Assembly: GCA_943787485.1 (NCBI GenBank)
Contig: CALSMP010000013.1
Location: 46,361 to 110,360 of the forward strand
Reading direction: 5' to 3'
Length of the DNA: 64,000 nucleotides
DNA from: an uncultured Luminiphilus sp.
GTDB lineage: Bacteria; Pseudomonadota; Gammaproteobacteria; Pseudomonadales; Halieaceae
Below the pieces are notes generated by a model. That model was not told where the DNA came from. It did no database searches and saw only the letters and a program-made list of their open reading frames with translations. Made by a program: the position numbers and the translations under genes. Within the stretch, counting starts at the first letter, position 1; each line of letters begins with the position of its first letter. Of this stretch, positions 55,364 through 64,000 are shown in pieces.

Positions 55364-56119
55364 TTAAGACGTTTCTCCACCGTCGAGGGCGATTGCCTGC
55401 CCATTAACAGCCCCGGCCGCATCGCTTGCGAGCCATTGTACCGCGGCCGCGACTTCGATGGGCTCAATCAATCGGCCCATGGGGTTGGAGTCGGTGAAGT
55501 GTGTCAGGGCCACTGCCTCTGAACGCCCAGTCTTTTCAGCGATGGTTTTGATAGATTGCTGAATAATGTCTGTATTCGTGTAGCCTGGACACACGGCGTT
55601 AACCGTAATGCCAGCCTCAGCGACCTCGAGTGCGAGTGATCGGGTAAGCCCCAGTACCGCATGCTTTGATGCGACATAGCCGGCAACATATTTGTAGCCC
55701 TTAAGTGAACCTGTGCTCGCAATGTTAATAATCCTGCCCCACTGTTGCTCTCGCATTGTTGGCAGTGCCTGCTGCGAGCAGTGAAACACCCCGTTAAGGT
55801 TTAAGTCCAGCGTGGCCTGCCACTGGGAAAATTCAATTTTGTGGAAAGGAGCGGTGGGCGCCATGCCTGCACAGTTCACCAAAATATCTATTGGTCCAAG
55901 GGTCTTGCTCGCGTGCTCAAAGGCCGAGACTACCTGCTTCGGATTGGTGACATCGGTCGGTTGCACCAGGCAACGGCCACCCAGGGTGGAGGCCAGCTGA
56001 TCCAGAGGCTCTTGTCTTCGGCCGAGCAACGTCAGGCTGCAGCCCGATGCGTGCAGGGCAGTAGCGATTGCGGCGCCGATGCCACTACCGGCACCGGTTA
56101 CAAGAGCGTGTCGGCGCAT
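55364..56119 (-). CDS. short-chain dehydrogenase/reductase
   Basis: A 251-residue SDR. The cofactor motif is VTGAGSGIGAAIA, NAG appears as NCAGMAPTAP, and the catalytic residues lie in NIASTGSLKGYKYVAGYVASKHA. Its start overlaps the monooxygenase/reductase stop (TGATG). A 3-hydroxyacyl-CoA or ring hydroxyl/keto group is the likely substrate, given the downstream crotonase and acyl-CoA dehydrogenase. Confidence 0.9.
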   Translation of the reverse strand: MRRHALVTGAGSGIGAAIATALHASGCSLTLLGRRQEPLDQLASTLGGRCLVQPTDVTNPKQVVSAFEHASKTLGPIDILVNCAGMAPTAPFHKIEFSQWQATLDLNLNGVFHCSQQALPTMREQQWGRIINIASTGSLKGYKYVAGYVASKHAVLGLTRSLALEVAEAGITVNAVCPGYTNTDIIQQSIKTIAEKTGRSEAVALTHFTDSNPMGRLIEPIEVAAAVQWLASDAAGAVNGQAIALDGGETS

Positions 56120-58437
56120 CAGGATATCTCTCTATCGCGCTCAGCGAGGGTGTGCGCCTGGCGATAACCCAAAAAGTATTGGTGGGGCTCATTTACGCCA
56201 GGCCCGTTATACCCTAGCTGTGCTGCCGCATGAAGCGTCCAGTTGGGGTCGGCGAGATGAGGCCGAGCGAGGCACACTAGATCAGCTCGTCCCGCCGCGA
56301 TGATGCTATTAACGTGGTCAACTTCGTAAATGTTACCAACGGCGATGGTGGGGATATTCCCCTCGTTACGGATGAGATCCGAGAGCGGCGTTTGAAACAT
56401 TCTGCCTGGCTGGGGTTTTGCCTTGTGAGTCGTTTGACCAGTGGATACGTTGATGATGTCCGCACCCGCCTGTGAGAAAGCTTGCGCGATGGCGAGAGCC
56501 TCATCCTCGGTAACCCCGTCATTGCCTACCCAGTCGTGAGCAGAAATTCTGACGGACATGGGTTTCTGTTTGGGCCAGGCTGCACGCATCGCACGGCATA
56601 CCTCTAGCGGGTAGCGCAGACGATTCTCCAGACTGCCGCCGTAGTTGTCATCTCGATGGTTTAGTACCGGGGTGATAAAGGAGGACAACAGATAGCCGTG
56701 TGCTGCATGCATCTCGATCATGTCGAAGCCAGCCGCGTTCGCCCGATGAACGGCGTCTACGTGGAGCTGCAGCACGAGATCCATGTCCTCCCGGGTCATG
56801 GCAATTGGTATCGGGCTATAGCTGTCAAAGGGAACTGCGCTCGCCGAGAGCAGCGGCCACTGCTGATCCTTTGGCAGTGGTTCATCCAAAATCTTTGGAT
56901 CCCACTTCCACGGTTCCAGTGTGGCGCCCTTTGGCCCTGCATGACCTATCTGCATGGCCATTTTTGCATGCGAGTGTTCATGTACAAACGACACGATCCT
57001 TTGCCACGCCTGGGTGTGGTCATCGCTCCAAATGCCAGTACACCCGGGCGTAATCCGAGCTTCGGGGCTCACATTGGTCATCTCAGTATAAATCAGTCCG
57101 GCCCCTCCCTTGGCTAGGGCACCGTAGTGCACGAGGTGCCAATCATCTGGCAGCCCATCTCTTGCGCTGTACATGCACATGGGTGAGACACAGACTCGAT
57201 TGACCAATGCCATATCGCGCAATTGGTAGGGCAGGAATAGGGGGGGAACTGGTTCATTGGCCGCTTCGCCAAGGTAGCGTGTGGTTAGGTGTGCCTCCAT
57301 CGTGGCGAGCCAGCCGGCATCTCGCAGGCGTAAATTTTCATGGCTAACCCGTTGGCTTCGGGTGAGCATGGAGTAATTGAACTGCTTCAAGTCAAACGCG
57401 TTGATGTAGCGTGGAACATGTTCAAACCAAATCATGGCATTACGAGCGCTGTTTTGAAGCCTGAGTACGTCGATTTTGCGCTCATCCTGATAGGCCTTCA
57501 GCGCATCGGGCACGGGCATGCCGCTGTTGAGGTGACCGGCGAGTGAGATCGCATCTTCTAGGCCGAGTTTGGTACCTGATCCGATCGAAAAGTGTGCTGT
57601 GTGCGCAGCGTCGCCGATGAGAACGATGCGATCATCCTTTATCCAGTTGTCGCAATATACCGCTGGAAAATTGATCCACGCAGATCCTCTGACATGTGCA
57701 GAGTTAGTCATCAACTCATGCCCATCGAGGTAGCGTTCGAAAATTTGGCGGCAGGTCTCCGCGCTTTCGCTGTGGGACATTTCTTCGAAACCTAGCGCAT
57801 CGTAGACATCGGGGGTTGTTTCGACGATGAACGTCGAGGTTGATTCATCAAACTGATAGGCGTGCGCCCACACCCAGCCATGCTTTGTTTTTTCAAAGAT
57901 AAAGGTGAATGCATCCCTGAAGGTTTGATGGGTTCCCAGCCAGACAAATTTGTTGGGTCGAGATTCGATGGTGCATTGAAAGGTTTCTTGGTGGGCGTTG
58001 CGAATTTTGGAGTTGAGTCCGTCACTGGCGACAATCAAATCGGCGTCGGCGAAGCGATCGTTAATGTCACTGAGTTCAAATTCTTGCTCGAAGTAAAGTT
58101 CTACGCCGAGTTCCTGCGCACGAGCGTGTAAAAGTTGAAGAAATCGTTTGCGGCCCAGGCCAATGAATCCATGCCCTCCCGAGCGCTCCACTTCGCCGTT
58201 CACATGACAGTCGATGAGATCCCAGTGAATAAATTCGTCGACGATGGTCTTCGCGCTGACAGGGTCGTTGGCCGTAATGTTCTCAACTGTCTGATCCGAA
58301 AACACAATTCCCCAGCCAAAAGTGTCATCGGGTTTGTTGCGTTCAAAGACCTGAATTTGATGGTCAGGGTTTCGGAGCTTCATGCTGATCCCAAGGTACA
58401 ACCCCGCTGGACCGCCACCGATGCAGACGACTTTCAT
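56119..58437 (-). CDS. aryl-CoA monooxygenase/reductase (salicylyl-CoA 5-hydroxylase / 2-aminobenzoyl-CoA type fusion)
   Basis: A 772-residue fusion. Residues 1 to about 380 form an FAD aromatic hydroxylase (GGGPAGLYLG at 7-16, GDAAHTAHFSIGSGTKLGLEDA at about 275). From about 395 an Old Yellow Enzyme domain follows (VSPMCMYSARDG, IEMHAAHGYLLSSFITP, VRISAHDW). This is the architecture of 2-aminobenzoyl-CoA monooxygenase/reductase, which hydroxylates and then reduces the aryl-CoA ring to a cyclohexene, and of the enzyme annotated salicylyl-CoA 5-hydroxylase. I chose ATG 58437; a 50-residue extension to 58587 would read through both operators. Heads the operon with SDR, hydratase and acyl-CoA dehydrogenase. 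Confidence 0.92.
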   Translation of the reverse strand: MKVVCIGGGPAGLYLGISMKLRNPDHQIQVFERNKPDDTFGWGIVFSDQTVENITANDPVSAKTIVDEFIHWDLIDCHVNGEVERSGGHGFIGLGRKRFLQLLHARAQELGVELYFEQEFELSDINDRFADADLIVASDGLNSKIRNAHQETFQCTIESRPNKFVWLGTHQTFRDAFTFIFEKTKHGWVWAHAYQFDESTSTFIVETTPDVYDALGFEEMSHSESAETCRQIFERYLDGHELMTNSAHVRGSAWINFPAVYCDNWIKDDRIVLIGDAAHTAHFSIGSGTKLGLEDAISLAGHLNSGMPVPDALKAYQDERKIDVLRLQNSARNAMIWFEHVPRYINAFDLKQFNYSMLTRSQRVSHENLRLRDAGWLATMEAHLTTRYLGEAANEPVPPLFLPYQLRDMALVNRVCVSPMCMYSARDGLPDDWHLVHYGALAKGGAGLIYTEMTNVSPEARITPGCTGIWSDDHTQAWQRIVSFVHEHSHAKMAMQIGHAGPKGATLEPWKWDPKILDEPLPKDQQWPLLSASAVPFDSYSPIPIAMTREDMDLVLQLHVDAVHRANAAGFDMIEMHAAHGYLLSSFITPVLNHRDDNYGGSLENRLRYPLEVCRAMRAAWPKQKPMSVRISAHDWVGNDGVTEDEALAIAQAFSQAGADIINVSTGQTTHKAKPQPGRMFQTPLSDLIRNEGNIPTIAVGNIYEVDHVNSIIAAGRADLVCLARPHLADPNWTLHAAAQLGYNGPGVNEPHQYFLGYRQAHTLAERDREIS

Positions 58438-58526
58438 ATTAGTGTGCCCCTTCCTGAGTGACTTAAGCACTGGACGCGGCGCGCAAATTGCTCGCAAACA
58501 GTAGGTTGCGATTGGACGCGCGCCAA

Positions 58527-58546
58527 ACGTTTTAAGTTTAAAATAT
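58527..58546. promoter_or_regulatory. predicted MarR-type operator, site 5
   Basis: ACGTTTTAAGTTTAAAATAT, right arm exact. It lies between the divergent monooxygenase/reductase (minus) and marR (plus) genes, 37 bases from site 6 start to start. Confidence 0.75.
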
Positions 58547-58563
58547 GGGCCTGGTGGATTCAA

Positions 58564-58583
58564 ACATTTTATATTTAAAATAT
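58564..58583. promoter_or_regulatory. predicted MarR-type operator, site 6
   Basis: ACATTTTATATTTAAAATAT, right arm exact and seven of eight left-arm bases matching. The second of two sites in the monooxygenase/marR intergenic region, and the one nearer marR, which suits autoregulation. Confidence 0.75.
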
Positions 58584-58669
58584 GCACCGAGCGCAGTATG
58601 ATTGAGCGGAGGCGGTATCTGCCGGCGCTGATACTTGGGCTAAAAAGTACATGAGAGGATGGTTATTTC

Positions 58670-59167
58670 TTGTTGAAAAATATAGAAAATATTAGCTCCT
58701 TGGACCATGAATCCCGGCTCGGCCAGGGGGACCACGACGCCATCAGGCTTTGGCTGCGTCTGCTCACATGCACCAATATGATAGAAGGCGCGCTCAGGAC
58801 CCGGCTCCGTGAGGCCTTTGGCACCACGCTTCCGCGGTTTGATTTTATGGCCCAGCTCGCCCGCGTGCCCGAGGGGCTCACCATGGGCGAACTTTCTCGA
58901 CGGATGATGGTGTCGGGAGGCAACGTGTCGGGCATTGCGAGCCAGCTGGAGGGTGAGGGGCTGATCCACCGGGCGCCGCTGCCGAATAACCGCCGCACCT
59001 TTTGTGTCAAGTTGAGCCCCGAGGGTGAGCGCCGTTTTGCGGAAATGGCAGAGGCCCATGAGCAATGGGTGGTTGAGCTTCTTGGGCACCTCACGCATGA
59101 CGATCACCAGCAATTGATGAGCACGCTCAAGCAGGTGAAGTCAGGGATAGCTGAATCCCTCGAGTAG
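58670..59167 (+). CDS. MarR-family transcriptional regulator, candidate island regulator
   Basis: About 165 residues with a winged helix: LPRFDFMAQLARVPEGLTMGELSRRMMVSGGNVSG is the recognition region, followed by the wing LIHRAPLPNNRRTFCVKLSPEG. Related MarR proteins in aromatic degradation (for example CouR and BadR groups) respond to aryl-CoA or aromatic acids. It is the only regulator in the window near the operators, and two of the six stand directly upstream. The start is a TTG at 58670 with a modest GAGAGGA upstream; exact start uncertain. It faces away from the monooxygenase operon. Confidence 0.9.
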   Translation: MLKNIENISSLDHESRLGQGDHDAIRLWLRLLTCTNMIEGALRTRLREAFGTTLPRFDFMAQLARVPEGLTMGELSRRMMVSGGNVSGIASQLEGEGLIHRAPLPNNRRTFCVKLSPEGERRFAEMAEAHEQWVVELLGHLTHDDHQQLMSTLKQVKSGIAESLE

Positions 59168-59205
59168 TCAGCTGAGAATTCTAGAGTCATAGGTGGAAGA
59201 CGACT

Positions 59206-60657
59206 GTGTGGAAGCCAGCCGATCGAATTAAGTACCAGACCGAGGTGGCATCTTGGCCGGACGCCCAACGCGCCGCGACTAGCCGCTTGTTTTCACCTAT
59301 CGTTATTGGGAGCATGAGTCTCGAGCAGCGGACTTGGATTCCTGCGATGGTGCCCTGGCGCTCGAATGAACAGGGCGAGGTCACCCAAGACGTCATCGAT
59401 TGGTATGGTCGGTTTGCCGAGGGCAAACCCGGCGCGATCGTGATTGAAGCGACGGGTATTCGAGATATACCGAGTGGGCCTCTGTTGAGGATTTCAAATG
59501 ACGGGTATGTGCCGGGTCTCCAGCGGTTGGTGGAGACTGTGCGCGAAGCCAGTAACGGACGTACGCGGTTGTTAATCCAGCTGATTGACTTTCTGAACAT
59601 CCGCCGCAGGCCGGATCCGGTTAAATACTTCGAGCGGTTTTTGGCGATTACTGATCAGCATCGCGAGGTACTCGCGATGCGAGGTGCAGACGAGTCCGCA
59701 GTCCGTGCGAAGCTCGGGCAGCTCGACGACTGCGAACTTGAGCAAGTGTTATCGCCAGAAGAATTAGAGGCGCTTCGGTTCGGCTACCGTGAACGCGTCA
59801 CCGACACGCATATCCCGGCTATCGCCGAGTTGCCTGAGACCCTCCCTGGATTGTTTGGGGCGGCGGCAAACCGCGCCAAGCAGGCCGGCTTTGATGGCGT
59901 CGAGTTACATTACGCCCACGCTTACACCATGTCCTCTTTTTTATCGGCCACTAACACCCGGGCAGACGGCTACGGCGGTTCGGTCGTGGAGCGCATTCGT
60001 CTTCCTCTCGAGGTGTTCTCGAGAGTGCGGGATGTTGTCGGCGCAGAATTTCCCGTCGGGTGTCGCTTTTTGAGTGACGAGATTGTCGAAGGAGGCAGCG
60101 GTCTCTCGGATGCCTGTTTTTTTGCTACTGAATTTGCCCGGGCTGGCATGGACTTTTTGAGCTTATCCCGTGGCGGTAAGTTTGATGATGCCAAGCAGCC
60201 CAAAGTGGGCTGGGCGGCTTATCCCTACACCGGCCGCAGTGGCTATGAATGTATGCCTTCCTATATCTCCGATGCGCAGGGGCCCTGGGAGCGTAATGTT
60301 GAACCGGTGGCGGCGGTGCGATCGGCGGTGCGAGACGCTGGTTTTGCGACCCCTGTTGTGACCGCAGGAGGTATTTACAGCTTTGATCAAGCCGAGCGTC
60401 TGCTGGAAGAGGAAAAGGCCGATGTGGTGGGCTTTGCTCGGCAGGCACTTGCGGACCCTGATTGGTTCGAGAAAGTCAGACGGGGCAGAGGTGAGGAGGT
60501 GATGTTATGTCGTTATAGCAACTACTGTGAAGGCCTTGATCAGAAGCACAAGCAGGTTACCTGTGAGCTTTGGGATCGCGACGAGCTTGGCGATCCGGGC
60601 ACGGTGTTAGCAACAGATGGTAAGCGTCGGTTGACCGCGCCAGCTTGGCGCGGATAA
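59206..60657 (+). CDS. Old Yellow Enzyme-family NADH:flavin oxidoreductase
   Basis: FMN TIM-barrel protein of 483 residues. The FDGVELHYAHAYTMSSFLSATNTRADGYGGS segment is the family's active-site and substrate region; VVTAGGIYSFDQAERLLEEEKADVVGFARQALADPDW is the FMN phosphate site. A Cys-containing C-terminal stretch (MLCRYSNYCEG) resembles, without a full 4Fe-4S motif, the iron-sulfur type. GTG start with GGTGGAAG upstream. It follows marR and could reduce an unsaturated ring intermediate; no operator is directly before it. Confidence 0.88.
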   Translation: MWKPADRIKYQTEVASWPDAQRAATSRLFSPIVIGSMSLEQRTWIPAMVPWRSNEQGEVTQDVIDWYGRFAEGKPGAIVIEATGIRDIPSGPLLRISNDGYVPGLQRLVETVREASNGRTRLLIQLIDFLNIRRRPDPVKYFERFLAITDQHREVLAMRGADESAVRAKLGQLDDCELEQVLSPEELEALRFGYRERVTDTHIPAIAELPETLPGLFGAAANRAKQAGFDGVELHYAHAYTMSSFLSATNTRADGYGGSVVERIRLPLEVFSRVRDVVGAEFPVGCRFLSDEIVEGGSGLSDACFFATEFARAGMDFLSLSRGGKFDDAKQPKVGWAAYPYTGRSGYECMPSYISDAQGPWERNVEPVAAVRSAVRDAGFATPVVTAGGIYSFDQAERLLEEEKADVVGFARQALADPDWFEKVRRGRGEEVMLCRYSNYCEGLDQKHKQVTCELWDRDELGDPGTVLATDGKRRLTAPAWRG

Positions 60658-60661
60658 AGCG

Positions 60662-61060
60662 ATGACTGGACAGAGAGATTTACGGCAGTTACTCGCCAAC
60701 CTCTCGCCGACTCTCGATCAATGTCCTTACGAGTTCGTGCTTCGAGAAAAGTCGCCATTAGGTGACGCTATCGAATCCAGTTTTGCATTGATACGTGAGG
60801 AAGAAGGTTTTACCGTGGTTCATCGCATGGCTGAGTATCTCGTCGATGACGAACCTGCTACTGACTGTTTTGCGCGTATTACGCTTGGGGTTCAATCGAG
60901 CCTACATGCAATAGGTCTGACGGCAGCAGTCTCACAGGCCCTGGCGTCTAACTACATCTCCTGTAACGTCATTGCAGGCCTCTATCATGACCACATTTTT
61001 GTGCCTTGGCCCCGGCGCATGGACGCGCTTGCGGCTATCGAAGCGTTATCGGTATTGTAG
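60662..61060 (+). CDS. ACT-domain protein
   Basis: A 132-residue protein starting DLRQLLANLSPTLDQCPYEFVL, with GLTAAVSQALASNYISCNVIAGLYHDHIFVPWPRR. This is the tandem ACT pattern of the COG3602 group, thought to bind small molecules such as amino acids. No enzymatic domain is fused. It lies 4 bases after the flavin oxidoreductase stop, so it is probably in the same transcript. Function not established. Confidence 0.85.
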   Translation: MTGQRDLRQLLANLSPTLDQCPYEFVLREKSPLGDAIESSFALIREEEGFTVVHRMAEYLVDDEPATDCFARITLGVQSSLHAIGLTAAVSQALASNYISCNVIAGLYHDHIFVPWPRRMDALAAIEALSVL

Positions 61061-61221
61061 AGGCGCCCCGACCTGTGTCACCCCTGCAGATGGTTCTATT
61101 TTCGGAACCCTGCCATCGATAAGCTCAGCACGCCGAAGAACTCCCGTTGGGCGGCGCGAGCAAATCAGCTACGATAGAATCTTATGAGTAATGTCTCAAG
61201 CGCAAAAGCAGTGGGTGTTCA

Positions 61222-62715
<1,494 letters not shown>

Positions 62716-62834
62716 CAATGACTGAATAGCGGGACAATAAAAAGGGCACCCTAGAGATGCACTGTTAGCGTGATGTTTTAAGCGTCCTTCTAAGGCGCCT
62801 TCAGTGACAATAAGGCGATACCCTCACATGCAGA

Positions 62835-63676
62835 TTAATCCTGCAAGTGTCGCGCGTGAAAGTCGAGGTGATCGTCCATGAAGCTGGCGATGAAGAAGTA
62901 GCTATGGTCATAGCCGGGTTGAATGCGGAGTTCCAGCGGAAAACCAGTCGCCTCGGCGGCGGCCGCAAGCTTTTCAGGTGTGAGCTGTTCCGTCAAAAAT
63001 TGTCAGCGTCACCTTGATCGACCAGCATGGGGAGTTGATGCGTGCTTTGGCGCATGAGGTGACAGCTGTCGTGCTCGAGCCAAAGCGCGCGATCCGATCC
63101 TAAATAGTGACTGAAGGCTTTTTCTCCCCAGGGACACTCACTGGGAGCAACGATGGGTGAGAAGGCCGATACTGAACGAAAACGGCCCGGATTTTTCAGG
63201 GCTATGGTCAGCGCGCCGTGCCCCCCCATAGAGTGGCCCATGATGCTGGTCTGGCCTGTTGCGATTGGCAGCTCCTGGCTCACCAGACCTGGGAGCTCAT
63301 TCAGGACATAGTCATACATGTGGTAATGCTGATTCCAGGGCGGCTGCGTGGCGTTCAGGTAGAAACCAGCCCCCAAGCCAAAGTCCCAGCCCCCATCCGG
63401 ATCGTCGGGAACGCCCTCGCCGCGAGGACTTGTGTCGGGCGCAATGATCGCCAAACCCAGCTCCGCTGCTTTTCGCTGCGCCCCTCCTTTGGCAACCATA
63501 TTTTCGTCGGTACACGTGAGGCCAGAAAGATAGTAGACCACAGGGACGGGGCCTCTCTCTGCCTGCGGTGGCAAGAATGCTGAGAACACCATATCGCACT
63601 GCAGTGTGTCGGAAGAGTGCTTGTAGCGGCGCTGCTCGCCGCCGAAACAGCGCTGATTAGCGAGTAACTCCAGCAT
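62835..63676 (-). CDS. fghA: S-formylglutathione hydrolase, one frameshift as given
   Basis: Hydrolyses S-formylglutathione to formate and glutathione in formaldehyde detoxification. Esterase-D motifs: [18 protein letters not shown], the nucleophile in [16 protein letters not shown] near residue 147, and [19 protein letters not shown]. The frame ends early at 62993; the A5 run at 62995-62999 lacks one A (plus strand). Adding it gives [17 protein letters not shown], then [25 protein letters not shown] and a stop at 62835, 280 residues in total, the normal length. It directly follows adhC. Confidence 0.9.
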
Positions 63677-63678
63677 GA

Positions 63679-64000
<322 letters not shown>

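Noticed and set aside
28144..59167. Catabolic island as a recent integrative element
   Set aside because: No integrase, transposase, tRNA junction, or flanking direct repeat was found at its borders, so transfer is possible but unsupported.

Overview
The window is a contiguous piece of a gammaproteobacterial chromosome. The core gene order trpF-trpB-trpA-accD-folC-SPOR protein-cvpA-purF-metZ, preceded by leuCDB-asd-fimV-truA, is the arrangement known from Pseudomonas and related aerobic gammaproteobacteria. The catabolic load (aryl-CoA and acyl-CoA enzymes, a PQQ alcohol dehydrogenase, a TonB receptor) suggests a marine aerobic heterotroph, perhaps near the OM60/NOR5 (Halieaceae) or Cellvibrionales groups. 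That placement is inference; no rRNA gene is present to settle it.

Layout. 1-5231: the end of an acyl-CoA synthetase, two coupled lipoproteins of unknown function and rlmL. 5441-21914: housekeeping biosynthesis (leucine, aspartate semialdehyde, polar FimV, tryptophan, acetyl-CoA carboxylase beta, folate, purine, methionine). 21946-25801: a MoxR / DUF58 / transglutaminase trio. 25888-28122: a lipoprotein quinohemoprotein dehydrogenase. 28144-59167: a catabolic island of about 30 genes. 59206-62715: an Old Yellow Enzyme-type oxidoreductase, an ACT-domain protein and a secreted S41 protease. 62835-64000: the glutathione-dependent formaldehyde pair fghA-adhC, cut by the window end.

Main discovery candidate. 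Six near-palindromic 20-bp sites of the form ATATTTTA-N4-TAAAATAT lie in five intergenic regions of the catabolic island and were not seen elsewhere in the window by eye. They stand before (i) a glutaryl-CoA dehydrogenase-like gene, (ii) an operon of fused hydratase/hydroxyacyl-CoA dehydrogenase, CoA ligase, Ltp2-like thiolase, DUF35 protein, SDR and a two-subunit ring-hydroxylating oxygenase, (iii) divergent RutA-like flavin monooxygenase and MaoC genes, (iv) divergent RidA and cyclase-iorA-iorB-yeiH genes, and (v) divergent aryl-CoA monooxygenase/reductase and marR genes. I infer that the MarR protein at 58670-59167 controls all five as one regulon. The regulon looks like an aerobic CoA-dependent route for an aromatic, possibly N-containing, substrate: monooxygenase/reductase dearomatises the aryl-CoA, beta-oxidation-type enzymes open and shorten the ring product, and glutaryl-CoA dehydrogenase finishes it. 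The substrate is not decided by the sequence.

Quality caveat. Eight single-base indels, seven of them in short homopolymers, break metZ, the DUF58 gene, the transglutaminase gene, the S41 protease and fghA. In each case correcting them restores a full-length protein of the expected size, so these are more likely sequence errors than true pseudogenes.
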